Below, one piece after another: positions 36,773-44,953 of a stretch of DNA of 47,218 nucleotides. How positions within the stretch are numbered: the first letter of the stretch is position 1; each line of letters starts with the position of its first letter. The notes under the pieces were generated by a model. It was given only the letters and a program-made list of their open reading frames with translations, had not been told where the DNA came from and ran no database searches. Origin of the DNA: Sphaerospermopsis aphanizomenoides BCCUSP55 (lineage in GTDB: Bacteria > Cyanobacteriota > Cyanobacteriia > Cyanobacteriales > Nostocaceae); contig NZ_LUFH02000044.1 of the NCBI RefSeq assembly GCF_001586785.1, positions 1 to 47,218 of the forward strand, written 5' to 3'. The translations under genes were made by a program, and so were the position numbers.

Positions 36773-37669
36773 ATGATGGTGAATGATACCGAGTATATCA
36801 GGCAAGCTGAAGCGAATCGCGTAGAAATCCTCAGCGAAGCACTACCTTACATTCAACAATTCGCAGGTCGCACCGTTGTAGTCAAATACGGAGGTGCGGC
36901 TATGAAAGATAGCACCCTCAAAGATAAAGTTATCCGCGATATCGTATTTCTATCCTGCGTCGGCCTGCGACCAATTTTAGTACATGGTGGTGGCCCAGAA
37001 ATTAACAGTTGGTTGGATAAACTGGGAATTGAAGCACAGTTTAAGAATGGTTTGCGCGTTACTGATGCACCGACAATGGATGTGGTAGAAATGGTGTTAG
37101 TCGGTCGTGTGAATAAAGAAATTGTCGCTTTAATTAACCAAGCTGGTGGTAAGGCTGTGGGACTTTGTGGTAAAGATGGACACTTAATTACTGCTCGTCC
37201 CCAAGGTGATGAAGGTATCGGTTTTGTTGGGGAAGTTAGTAATGTTAACATCAAGATATTAGAAACTTTAGCTAGTAATGGCTATATTCCCGTAGTTTCT
37301 AGTGTTGCTGCTGACGATAATGGACAAGCATATAACATTAATGCTGATACTGTAGCTGGGGAAATAGCGGCTGCATTAGGAGCAGAGAAGTTAATTTTAC
37401 TGACTGATACCAGAGGCATATTAAAAAATTACAAAGATCCATCTACCCTAATTCCCAAAGTAGATATTCCAGAAGCTCGTCAATTGATTAACGATGGAAT
37501 AGTTAGTGGGGGTATGATTCCTAAAGTAAATTGCTGTGTGCGATCGCTCGCTCAAGGAGTTAAAGCAGCACACATCATTGATGGTCGCATTCCCCACGCC
37601 TTACTGTTAGAAATCTTTACAGATGTAGGGATTGGCACAATGATTCTCGGTTCTCAGTTTAAATCATAA
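36773..37669 (+). CDS. argB: Acetylglutamate kinase
   Basis: A 298-residue amino-acid kinase phosphorylating N-acetylglutamate, the controlled step of arginine synthesis. Motifs are [27 protein letters not shown], and [20 protein letters not shown]; the C-terminal [20 protein letters not shown] and [17 protein letters not shown] are intact. The N-terminal helix before residue 30 is the arginine-sensitive hexamer-forming element. In cyanobacteria PII protein binds this enzyme and relieves arginine inhibition. Two ATGs (36773, 36776) are possible. Arginine made here links to the arginine decarboxylase gene at the right end of the window. Confidence 0.96.
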   Translation: MMVNDTEYIRQAEANRVEILSEALPYIQQFAGRTVVVKYGGAAMKDSTLKDKVIRDIVFLSCVGLRPILVHGGGPEINSWLDKLGIEAQFKNGLRVTDAPTMDVVEMVLVGRVNKEIVALINQAGGKAVGLCGKDGHLITARPQGDEGIGFVGEVSNVNIKILETLASNGYIPVVSSVAADDNGQAYNINADTVAGEIAAALGAEKLILLTDTRGILKNYKDPSTLIPKVDIPEARQLINDGIVSGGMIPKVNCCVRSLAQGVKAAHIIDGRIPHALLLEIFTDVGIGTMILGSQFKS

Positions 37670-37679
37670 TTTTAGTAAT

Positions 37680-37775
37680 TGGGGATTGGTGATTGGTGAT
37701 TGGGGACTGGGGAAATTAACATTCTACCTTTTGTCTTTTGCCTTTTCCCACTGACAACTGACAACTGACAACTGA
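37680..37775. repeat. STRR arrays (GATTGGT / CAACTGA)
   Basis: About four GATTGGGG/GATTGGT units (37680-37715) and three to four CAACTGA units (37748-37775) fill the gap between argB and the next gene. Confidence 0.88.
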
Positions 37776-37778
37776 CTC

Positions 37779-38300
37779 ATGACTACAGAAAGTATAGAAA
37801 TTGCTCAATCTCGTTACCAAGCTGGAAAAAATGCCTTTGAAAATGGACAATATCGTCAAGCAGTGGATAATTTAGAACAAGCTAGTGCGTTATTAGCCAA
37901 GAATACACGCTTCGCCGGTGAAGTAGATATTTGGTTGGTGAATGCTTATGAAGCTGCTGGACGTTCTGAAGATGCGATCGCACTTTGTCAACAACTCTCC
38001 CGTCATCCCCATTACGAAACTAGGTCACAAGCTAAGAGATTGGTCTATATTTTAAAAGCTCCTAAGCTGAAAAGACCAAAAGAGTGGATGACGGAAATTC
38101 CAGATTTTGGCACAATTGCTGATAACGACTCCAAAAAATTTGTCACGGCCAAGTCTAAAAAATCTACCTCTCCACAGAAGTTGAAAGAACCAGAATATGT
38201 TGATCTCAGTCAAGTCAATACAAAGGATAATCGTTTTATCTGGGTAGCTTTAATTGCTGTTGGGTTAACAATTTTCTATCTAGGTTGGTTAAGTTTTTAA
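37779..38300 (+). CDS. TPR-like protein with C-terminal membrane anchor
   Basis: A 173-residue protein. Residues 8-95 are two to three TPR-like helix pairs (SRYQAGKNAFENGQYRQAV, VDIWLVNAYEAAGRSEDAIA, AKRLVYILKAP). A charged linker (100-150) follows, then one membrane helix at the C-terminus (FIWVALIAVGLTIFYLGWL). This suits a tail-anchored scaffold facing the cytosol. Similar small TPR/membrane proteins are widespread in cyanobacteria with no assigned role. The next gene also encodes a membrane-anchored protein, but 162 bp with a repeat lie between them. Confidence 0.75.
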   Translation: MTTESIEIAQSRYQAGKNAFENGQYRQAVDNLEQASALLAKNTRFAGEVDIWLVNAYEAAGRSEDAIALCQQLSRHPHYETRSQAKRLVYILKAPKLKRPKEWMTEIPDFGTIADNDSKKFVTAKSKKSTSPQKLKEPEYVDLSQVNTKDNRFIWVALIAVGLTIFYLGWLSF

Positions 38301-38462
38301 GTAGATGATACCAAATAGAAGAAAATATTCAGAATAATTGAACGCTGATGAACGCCGATGAACACAGATAAAGATTGATTAATAGATGTAATAATTCTAT
38401 GCAGCCTCACAGAAAATTGGTATGACAGATGACAGTAAAGAGGTGAATGGAGAATAAAATTT

Positions 38463-39290
38463 ATGAACATAGCTAATTTTTCCAAAAAAGTATTTAAGTT
38501 GAGATTCATAAATTTATTTAAATTAGGTTTTAAAAGAAGTTTGCCATTGCCAATACATATTTTTTCATTTTTGATAATATGTACATCTTTAATATTATCA
38601 GGTTGTGTTCAATATGATTTAGGAATTGACTTTAATAACACTAATAATGGTGAATTTGTACAGCATATTAAACTATCTGAAAACTTAACTAGTTTTAGTG
38701 GTGATTATGTTTACGATTGGTTAAATAGTTTAGAAAATAGAGCGCGGAAATTAGCAGGTTCAGCAAAGCGCATTTCTCCAGAAGAAGTAATTGTGAAAAT
38801 TCCCTTTACTAACAGTCAAGAGTTGCAAGACAAATTTAGTGGTTTTTTTAATTATCGCATTTCTCAAAAATCCCAGACAGTCTCTGAAGATTCAGAAATA
38901 CCAACAATTGCTTCCAACTTAATCGTAAAGGATAATAACTTTTTACTTTTATCGAGAAATCATTTAATATATGATTTAGATTTGCGTTCTCTTTCTGCAC
39001 TTACCAGCAAAGCAACTGGGTTAACAGGTACAGGTTCAATTATTAATTTAGATTTTAGCTTGCAGACACCTTGGGGAATGAAGAATATTCCACAAACCGC
39101 AGATGCTATCCAACCAGAAAAAAATGGAAATCAGCTAGTATGGAAACTCAAACCAGGTGAGTTAAACCACATTGAAGTAGTTTTTTGGCTTCCTAATTTA
39201 TTGGGGATCGGGGCTTTATTAATTATTCTGTTTGTGTGGGGCGGTTTTTATTTGAGATATACATTGTTAGCATCAGGATTAAAGGATTAA
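38463..39290 (+). CDS. DUF3153 lipoprotein-like protein
   Basis: A 275-residue cyanobacterial DUF3153 protein. The N-terminal segment is long (about 30 residues, basic) before a hydrophobic stretch IFSFLIICTSLILSGC with a lipobox (LSGC); C47 would be lipidated. The exported domain begins VQYDLGIDFNN and has a repeated beta pattern (QHIKLSENLTSF, RISPEEVIVKIPF, SIINLDFSLQTPWGMKNI). A C-terminal membrane helix follows (LLGIGALLIILFVWGGFYLR). The family is often annotated as photosystem- or thylakoid-associated without proof. Confidence 0.82.
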   Translation: MNIANFSKKVFKLRFINLFKLGFKRSLPLPIHIFSFLIICTSLILSGCVQYDLGIDFNNTNNGEFVQHIKLSENLTSFSGDYVYDWLNSLENRARKLAGSAKRISPEEVIVKIPFTNSQELQDKFSGFFNYRISQKSQTVSEDSEIPTIASNLIVKDNNFLLLSRNHLIYDLDLRSLSALTSKATGLTGTGSIINLDFSLQTPWGMKNIPQTADAIQPEKNGNQLVWKLKPGELNHIEVVFWLPNLLGIGALLIILFVWGGFYLRYTLLASGLKD

Positions 39291-39300
39291 AAGAATTTTA

Positions 39301-39344
39301 TTGTCTGAATCAGGATATCCAGGATTTGAGGATTTACAGGATTT
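39301..39344 (+). repeat. TCTGAATCAGGAT-family dispersed repeat (complete copy)
   Basis: A near-consensus copy: TCTGAATCAGGATATCCAGG, then ATTTGAGGATTTACAGGAT. It opens a repeat-rich zone that extends to 40180. Confidence 0.85.
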
Positions 39345-39838
39345 TAGTGATTGCCTCCGGCACTGGCGTAGCTAATCGCCTCCAGGACTACGCTCCGCGC
39401 AATCGCTCCTTTTCGACTTGACAAGTTGTAAATAATTTTGTACACTGATGCTATAAGTGGGAATCTGTGCGCGCCTATATATATGGTTTTTAATTTTCTG
39501 GATGGGAATTTTGGGAAGGCAGATAACCACCTGATTCTGACAAAAAAATCCTTTTAGAAAAACCTACTATTATCAAACAACATCCTGATAATTCCTAAAA
39601 TCCTGGGTATCCTGATTTTAGCAATAAGCAACCCTTGGATTATTTTCAATACCATCATAACATGACCCTGTAAGAAGTCAAGACCCTTGTAATTGCGCTG
39701 GGTTTATTGACACTATTCTCAATAATTTTTGAGGTAAAACCCTTGATCTGGCTTTTTTGGGGAAATGAAGTTAAGAATTATTAAGGTAGCTGACGTTAAG
39801 ACGCTAAGACGCTAAGAGTTAAAAAAGTTTCCGTAAAT
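39345..39838. other. Repeat-rich non-coding stretch
   Basis: It contains a GGCGTAGC-type palindromic element (39357-39415), two inverted partial copies of the TCTGAATCAGGAT family (39522-39544 and 39580-39620) and GACGCTAAGA units (39793-39816). No gene is seen. Confidence 0.65.
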
Positions 39839-40033
39839 TTGGTTAAGCGATCGCACAACTCAAAAAATAGGGTTAGCGACACTATCAAAATTTGGAACTT
39901 AGCCACAGGAGAATTGAAATCTACCCTCACTGGTCATTCTGGCTTGGTTTGGTTCCTAGCTATCAGTCCCGATGGTCAGACTTTGGTTAGTGGGAGTTGG
40001 GACAACACTATCAAAATTTGGCGGTTAGAGTAG
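39839..40033 (+). pseudogene. C-terminal remnant of a WD40-repeat protein
   Basis: The frame reads SDTIKIWNLATGELKSTLTG, HSGLVWFLAISPDGQTLVSG and SWDNTIKIWRLE before the stop: the last one and a half WD40 blades, with the GH and WD (here IW) dipeptides. No usable ATG exists; the frame opens with a TTG in non-WD40 sequence. Such blades come from kinase- or NB-ARC-WD40 proteins abundant in cyanobacteria. Repeats lie on both sides. Confidence 0.75.
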
Positions 40034-40182
40034 TCTGAATCAGGATGTCCAGGATGGTTTTTGAAGATTGATCTAAATTTTCAGAAGTTGTATTTTGTCT
40101 GAATCAGGATTTTCAGGATATGAACGCAGATAGATGCAGATGGTGAGAATCAGGACAACCAACATTTAGGGATGTAGAGGAT
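40031..40182 (+). repeat. Three TCTGAATCAGGAT-family copies in series
   Basis: Copies at 40031-40057, 40096-40120 (continuing into ACGCAGATAGATGCAGATGG) and 40145-40182 run in the same direction. The first starts at the WD40-remnant stop and the last ends at the first codons of the Uma2 remnant. Confidence 0.8.
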
Positions 40183-40185
40183 GAA

Positions 40186-40551
40186 ATTGCAAAATTTCGT
40201 CTGCAACCTCTTTCCTTAGTAATTAATCAATCCCTCACTTTAGCAGAATTTCTCAACCTACCAGAAACAAAACCAGTTAAAGAATATATCAATGGGAAAA
40301 TTATCACTAAACCCATGCCTAAAGGAAAACATAGCCGATTACAATTAAGACTAAGCAATAGTATTAATGATATCACCGAATCTGAAAAAATAGCTTATGC
40401 TTTTCCTGAGTTGCGTTGTAGTTTTGGTGTCCGTTCAGTAGTTCCTGATATCGCAGTTTTTACATGGTCAAATATTCCCTTTACTGCTGAAGATGAAGTA
40501 CCCAATAATTTTTTAATTTCTCCAGATTGGACACCCAATAGTATTTTATGA
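40186..40551 (+). pseudogene. Truncated Uma2-family (DUF820) gene
   Basis: The frame encodes LQPLSLVINQSLTLAEFLNL, PETKPVKEYINGKIITKPMP, KGKHSRLQLRLSNSIN and then FGVRSVVPDIAVFTW and FLISPDWTPNSIL. This is the N-terminal ~120 residues of a Uma2 protein of usually about 190. The active-site aspartate (VPDIAVF) is kept, but the E-x-K strand that follows (DWxIEILSPxQ in relatives) is broken and the C-terminal third is absent. The start has also been replaced by a dispersed repeat; the first ATG in frame is at 40315. Confidence 0.78.
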
Positions 40552-40628
40552 AATTGTGGTACGGGCATCTTACGGGAACTAGGAATTGACCCCAATAGTA
40601 TTTTATGAAATTGTGGTACGGGCATCTT
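40534..40628. repeat. 38-bp direct duplication at the Uma2 break
   Basis: A 38-bp segment beginning CCCAATAGTATTTTATGAAA occurs at 40534-40571 and again at 40591-40628, a 57-bp period. The first copy provides the premature stop of the Uma2 remnant. Confidence 0.9.
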
Positions 40629-40643
40629 GCCCGCTACAAAAAA

Positions 40644-41288
40644 TTAGGGTGACAACCGTTCTATCTTCCAACCCCCATCATTCAAACGAGTATAAAGCAA
40701 CCTGTCATGTAAACGGCTAGAACGTCCCTGCCAAAATTCAATTTCCTGGGGAATAACCCGAAAACCTCCCCAGTGAGGTGGTCTAGGAACTTCCTGATTT
40801 TCATATTTGCGCTGAAATTCCTGCAATTGTGCTTCTAAAATTTCCCGACTGGGAATTACTTCACTTTGATTAGAAGCCCATGCACCTAAGCGACTTCCTG
40901 GTGGACGCATCTCAAAATAACCATCAGACTCCTCTGAGGAAATCTTTTCTACAGTCCCCAAAATTCTCACTTGGCGTTCTAATTCCGCCCACCAGAAAAC
41001 TAAGGCAGCATGGGGATTTGCAGCGATTTCTTGGCCTTTGTTACTATTATAGTTAGTAAATAACACAAAGCCCCGTTCATCAAAATTTTTTAACAGTACC
41101 ATTCTGGCTGAGGGTTTACCATCTGGAGAAGATGTAGCCAAAGTCATAGCGTTAGGTTCAGGTAATTGTGCTGCTAGAGCCTGCTCAAACCAGAATTTAA
41201 ATTGTATAAAAGGATTAGGGTCAACTTCTTTTTCATTCAAATCTTGCAAAGTATAGTCTTTGCGAAGGTCAGCAATGCTTCTATCCAT
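40644..41288 (-). CDS. pdxH: Pyridoxamine 5'-phosphate oxidase
   Basis: A 214-residue FMN enzyme that oxidises pyridoxine or pyridoxamine 5'-phosphate to pyridoxal 5'-phosphate. Landmarks are the N-terminal [80 protein letters not shown] and the C-terminal [17 protein letters not shown] with the substrate-binding RLHDR. The length is normal and all sites look intact. Its product is the cofactor of AvtA and SpeA in this window. The gene is divergent from the AI-2E permease gene, separated by TGTCACC repeats. Confidence 0.96.
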   Translation of the reverse strand: MDRSIADLRKDYTLQDLNEKEVDPNPFIQFKFWFEQALAAQLPEPNAMTLATSSPDGKPSARMVLLKNFDERGFVLFTNYNSNKGQEIAANPHAALVFWWAELERQVRILGTVEKISSEESDGYFEMRPPGSRLGAWASNQSEVIPSREILEAQLQEFQRKYENQEVPRPPHWGGFRVIPQEIEFWQGRSSRLHDRLLYTRLNDGGWKIERLSP

Positions 41289-41324
41289 TGGTAATTAGTA
41301 ATTGGTAATTAATTTAATTATTCA

Positions 41325-41358
41325 CTGTCACCTGTCACCTGTCACCTGTCACCTGCCT
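41325..41358. repeat. STRR heptamer array (TGTCACC)
   Basis: Four to five TGTCACC units lie in the divergent gap between pdxH and the permease gene, following a GTAATTAGTAATTG-like stretch at 41289-41312. Confidence 0.9.
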
Positions 41359-41372
41359 AGACATTACATCAG

Positions 41373-42467
41373 ATGCGCCGTTCAGCTTCCCTTCAAACTT
41401 TATTAATTTATGGTCTGAGTGGCCCGATTATCGCTCTTAATGTCTGGCTACTGTCAATGCTGTTTCGTTATTTTCAGCACCCAATTACTATCCTGAGTAT
41501 TGCAGCTATTTTGGCGTTTTTGCTCAATTACCCAGTTAAATTATTGGAAAAGGCTAGAATTAATCGCACTCACGCAGTGATTATAGTCTTAATCATTACT
41601 TTAACTTTGTTAATAATTTTAGGTGTCACCCTTGTACCAATGGTAATTGATCAAACAATCCAGCTTTTAAATAAAATTCCTGACTGGTTAGTTTCTAGTC
41701 AAGATAACCTGGGAAAATTACAAATATTAGCGCGTCAGAAACGCATACATATTGATTTAAGTTTAGTAACTACTCAAATTAATGCGAATATCCAAAGCCT
41801 GGTGCAACAGATAGCTTCCGGTGCGGTGGGATTTGCGGGAACACTTTTATCAGGATTACTGAACGTAGTTTTAGTAGTCGTGTTAGCTTTTTATATGCTG
41901 CTATATGGAGATCGTGTATGGTATGGTCTAATTAATCTTCTCCCCTCTAATATTGGTACTCCCTTCAGTAAATCATTACAGTTGAATTTCCAGAACTTTT
42001 TCCTCAGTCAAATATTGCTGGGACTGTTCATGGTGGTAGTTCTCACTCCCATTTTCCTATTTCTGAGAGTACCATTTGCCCTATTATTTGCGATTGTGAT
42101 TGGTATTTCCGAACTTATTCCTTTTGTTGGAGCGACTTTAGGGATTGGTTTAGTCACAATTTTGGTATTACTGCAAAATTGGTGGTTAGCATTTCCAGTC
42201 GCAACAGTGGCAATTATCATGCAGCAAATTAAGGATAATCTCTTAGCACCCAAGTTACTCGGTAACTTTATTGGACTCAACCCTTTATGGATTTTTATAT
42301 CTATTTTGATGGGATTTGAAATCGCGGGTTTATTAGGAACATTAGTTGCTGTACCTGTAGCCGGTACTATCAAAGGCACATTTGACGCTATTAAAAACAA
42401 CAAACATAATGATTACGTATCAAATTTTACGGTTACTTATGAATCAAAATCTAGTGAAAATAAATAA
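41373..42467 (+). CDS. AI-2E family (PerM/UPF0118) membrane transporter
   Basis: A 364-residue multi-pass membrane protein with about eight helices: an N-terminal block (GLSGPIIALNVWLLSML, ILSIAAILAFLLNYPVKLLE, AVIIVLIITLTLLIILGVT), a soluble amphipathic middle and a C-terminal helix bundle. The conserved family end is FVGATLGIGLVTILVLLQNW, then QQIKDNLLAPKLLGNFIGLN and AGLLGTLVAVPVAGTIK. The family includes TqsA, proposed to export AI-2, and Na+/H+ antiporters; the cargo cannot be told from sequence. The last 20 residues are polar. Confidence 0.88.
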   Translation: MRRSASLQTLLIYGLSGPIIALNVWLLSMLFRYFQHPITILSIAAILAFLLNYPVKLLEKARINRTHAVIIVLIITLTLLIILGVTLVPMVIDQTIQLLNKIPDWLVSSQDNLGKLQILARQKRIHIDLSLVTTQINANIQSLVQQIASGAVGFAGTLLSGLLNVVLVVVLAFYMLLYGDRVWYGLINLLPSNIGTPFSKSLQLNFQNFFLSQILLGLFMVVVLTPIFLFLRVPFALLFAIVIGISELIPFVGATLGIGLVTILVLLQNWWLAFPVATVAIIMQQIKDNLLAPKLLGNFIGLNPLWIFISILMGFEIAGLLGTLVAVPVAGTIKGTFDAIKNNKHNDYVSNFTVTYESKSSENK

Positions 42468-42556
42468 ATAGGGCCTTGGGCATTAGGTTATTCATCTTCC
42501 CCTGCTTCCCCTGCTCCCCCTGCTTCTTCACTATCCCCTATTCTCTCATAAAATGA

Positions 42557-43372
42557 ATGGATGCTAACCAACTATTAGAAACAATTACACACCTGATTGA
42601 CCAAGCAGAAAAGGGAGAAATAGATCCTTGGGATGTACAGGTGATTGAGGTGATTGACCGCTACTTAGAATTAATGACACCAAAGGTAACAGCAAGAGGT
42701 TATGAAGCGGACTTGTCCCAATCTGGGCAGGCTTTTTTATCAGCATCAATGCTTGTATTATTCAAAGCGAATACTTTAATGCAATTGTCAACAGTAGATA
42801 ATATTATAGAAGATGTGTCTGATGATTCCCTATTAGACGGTGAAGATGGGGGATTATATCCTATCCAGCGTCTGCAATTAGAGCGACAGTTGCGCCGTCG
42901 TCCAGCAGCAATGCCACCGTCAAAACGCCGTGTGACTCTACAAGAGTTAATCACGCAATTGCAGATTATGGCTAACCAGCTAAAACGGGTAGAAAAAGCT
43001 AGTAAACCTCACCGTCCTAAGCGTCAGCCCAGTATGCAAACTATGCGGGAGGCGCTGGAATTAGCTCACCAAGAAAATCTGACAGAAGTCGCTTTAGAAC
43101 TAGAACAGGTGCTGCATCTTTTCGCAAGGGATCTAAATTTAGATGAACAAAGTTTAAATCTAGAAGAACTTGTACAGTTATGGACTAAAACAAAGCAACC
43201 GAATAAAAACGGCGAGTACCATGAATCAGAACATGGTGACATAGTGAGCGTTTTTTGGGCCTTACTATTGTTATCTGCTCAATCGAAAGTAGAGCTATTT
43301 CAAGAAGAATTTTACCAGGAGATCAAAATTCGTTTACCTACTTCAGCCAGCGGTTGCAATCCCATCAACTAA
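42557..43372 (+). CDS. scpA: Segregation and condensation protein A
   Basis: A 271-residue kleisin. ScpA links the SMC head domains and with ScpB forms the bacterial condensin that organises the chromosome. The N-terminal region fits the family (LLETITHLIDQAEKGEIDPW, DVQVIEVIDRYLELM, QAFLSASMLVLFKANTL); a long variable middle follows with basic RRRPAAMPPSKRR, and a C-terminal winged helix (VSVFWALLLLSAQSKVELFQ). scpB is not adjacent, which is usual in cyanobacteria. It is preceded by CCCCTGCTT repeats (about 42490-42530). Confidence 0.9.
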   Translation: MDANQLLETITHLIDQAEKGEIDPWDVQVIEVIDRYLELMTPKVTARGYEADLSQSGQAFLSASMLVLFKANTLMQLSTVDNIIEDVSDDSLLDGEDGGLYPIQRLQLERQLRRRPAAMPPSKRRVTLQELITQLQIMANQLKRVEKASKPHRPKRQPSMQTMREALELAHQENLTEVALELEQVLHLFARDLNLDEQSLNLEELVQLWTKTKQPNKNGEYHESEHGDIVSVFWALLLLSAQSKVELFQEEFYQEIKIRLPTSASGCNPIN

Positions 43373-43680
43373 ACTTTTGCGTCAGCAAAACCCAGAATCC
43401 TAGTAAATTGATAAAGATAACTGACCGTTGATACTCCCCTGGCTCAAGCAGTTCGCATCAGCGTCACGCTAGAAAGAGGACTATCATAATTAGTTTTAAA
43501 CGAGCTTGAACGTCGGTTTTACTAGTCCCATTTCAGAAGATTCATTCTTCTTGGGTCGCTTAAAGACCTGCTAAACACTCGGTTGAAACCTTTGTGCCTA
43601 CTGTTCTTCCCGATATTTAGTGAACCATTTTTCTCCCAGGGCTACAGCTACTGGATGTCCAAATTCCCGTAAGGTTTTTT
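43373..43680. other. Intergenic region before cugP
   Basis: This 308-bp stretch lacks the tandem repeats seen elsewhere. A weak hairpin (GAAGA/TCTTC) lies around 43536-43551. It probably holds the promoter and leader of cugP; nothing else is recognised. Confidence 0.45.
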
Positions 43681-44850
43681 ATGAAAGCAATGATTCTCGC
43701 AGCGGGTAAAGGTACTCGTGTACGTCCTATTACATATATAATTCCCAAACCAATGATTCCTATCTTGCAAAAGCCAGTGATGGAGTTTTTATTGGAACTG
43801 CTGCGCCAACATGGATTTGACGAAATTATGGTCAATGTGAGCCATTTGGCTGAGGAAATAGAAAATTATTTCCGCGATGGTCAAAGGTTTGGTGTGCAGA
43901 TTGCTTATTCTTTTGAAGGCAAAATTGATGATGACGGTAAACTTGTAGGAGAAGCAATTGGTTCGGCTGGAGGGATGCGGCGTATTCAAGACTTTTCCCC
44001 TTTTTTTGATGATACTTTTGTGGTGTTATGTGGTGACGCTTTGATTGATTTAGATTTAACTGCTGCGGTGAAGTGGCATAAAGCTAAGGGGTCAATTGCT
44101 ACTATCATTACTAAATCTGTCCCCAAGGAAGAAGTTTCCAGTTATGGTGTGGTGGTAACAGATGATGATCATCGGGTAAAAGCTTTCCAAGAAAAACCCT
44201 CAACAGAAGAAGCTCTTAGCACTAATATCAATACAGGTATTTATATTTTTGAGCCAGAGGTGTTTAATTACATTCCCTCTGGGGTTGAGTATGATATTGG
44301 AAGTGATTTGTTTCCCAAACTGGTGGAAATCAATGCACCTTTTTATGCCATTCCGATGGATTTTGAATGGGTAGACATTGGGAAAGTCCCTGATTATTGG
44401 CGAGCAATTCGCGGTGTATTGCTAGGAGAAATTAAAAATGTGCAAATTCCTGGGAATGAAGTTGCTCCTGGTATTTACACTGGCTTAAATGTAGCAGTTA
44501 ACTGGGATAAGGTGGATATCACTGGCCCGGTTTACATTGGTGGTATGACCAGAATTGAAGACGGTGCGAAAATAGTTGGTCCGGCGATGATTGGTCCTAA
44601 TTGCTGGATTTGTAGTGGTGCAACTGTAGACAACAGCGTGATTTTTGAATGGTCGCGTTTGGGACCAGGTGTGCGGTTGGTGGATAAATTGGTATTTGGA
44701 CGTTACTGTGTGGATAAAACTGGAGCAGCGATTGATGTTCAAGCTGCCGCGTTAGACTGGCTGATTACAGATGCTCGTCAAGCTCCACCAGCTGATACTC
44801 CTATTGAACGCCAAGCGATCGCGGAATTGTTAGGGACAAATTCAATTTAG
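43681..44850 (+). CDS. cugP: UDP-glucose pyrophosphorylase, CugP type (sugar-phosphate nucleotidyltransferase)
   Basis: A 389-residue enzyme with an N-terminal nucleotidyltransferase domain and a C-terminal left-handed beta-helix. The signature is MKAMILAAGKGTRVRPITY with PKPMIPILQKPVMEF, then FVVLCGDALIDLDL and FEWVDIGKVPDYWRAI. The hexapeptide region has GPVYIGGMTRIEDGAKIVGP and IEDG-type turns. The whole sequence is close to the cyanobacterial non-GalU UDP-glucose pyrophosphorylase CugP (about 388 residues), which makes UDP-glucose from UTP and glucose 1-phosphate for glycolipids and polysaccharides. Automatic annotation often calls it mannose-1-phosphate guanylyltransferase; CugP is preferred on length and sequence as I recall it. 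Confidence 0.88.
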   Translation: MKAMILAAGKGTRVRPITYIIPKPMIPILQKPVMEFLLELLRQHGFDEIMVNVSHLAEEIENYFRDGQRFGVQIAYSFEGKIDDDGKLVGEAIGSAGGMRRIQDFSPFFDDTFVVLCGDALIDLDLTAAVKWHKAKGSIATIITKSVPKEEVSSYGVVVTDDDHRVKAFQEKPSTEEALSTNINTGIYIFEPEVFNYIPSGVEYDIGSDLFPKLVEINAPFYAIPMDFEWVDIGKVPDYWRAIRGVLLGEIKNVQIPGNEVAPGIYTGLNVAVNWDKVDITGPVYIGGMTRIEDGAKIVGPAMIGPNCWICSGATVDNSVIFEWSRLGPGVRLVDKLVFGRYCVDKTGAAIDVQAAALDWLITDARQAPPADTPIERQAIAELLGTNSI

Positions 44851-44946
44851 GGAATAGGGAATAGGGAATAGGGAATAGGCAAAAGGCAAAAGGCAAAAGG
44901 CAAAAGTTGATTAATTTTTCTATGCCCAATGCCCAATGCCCAATGC
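44850..44946. repeat. STRR arrays (GGAATAG, GGCAAAA, CCCAATG)
   Basis: Three different heptamers follow each other in the convergent gap: GGAATAG about four times (44851-44880), GGCAAAA about four times (44878-44907) and CCCAATG about three times (44923-44945). They begin at the stop of cugP. Confidence 0.93.
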
Positions 44947-44953
44947 ACCAATC

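Noticed and set aside
36853-37254. A 133-codon frame on the minus strand inside argB
   Set aside because: It lies wholly within a certain gene in the opposite strand, has low-complexity composition and no start signal. It is a shadow frame.
42008-42403. A 131-codon minus-strand frame inside the permease gene
   Set aside because: A shadow of the conserved membrane protein with no homology of its own.
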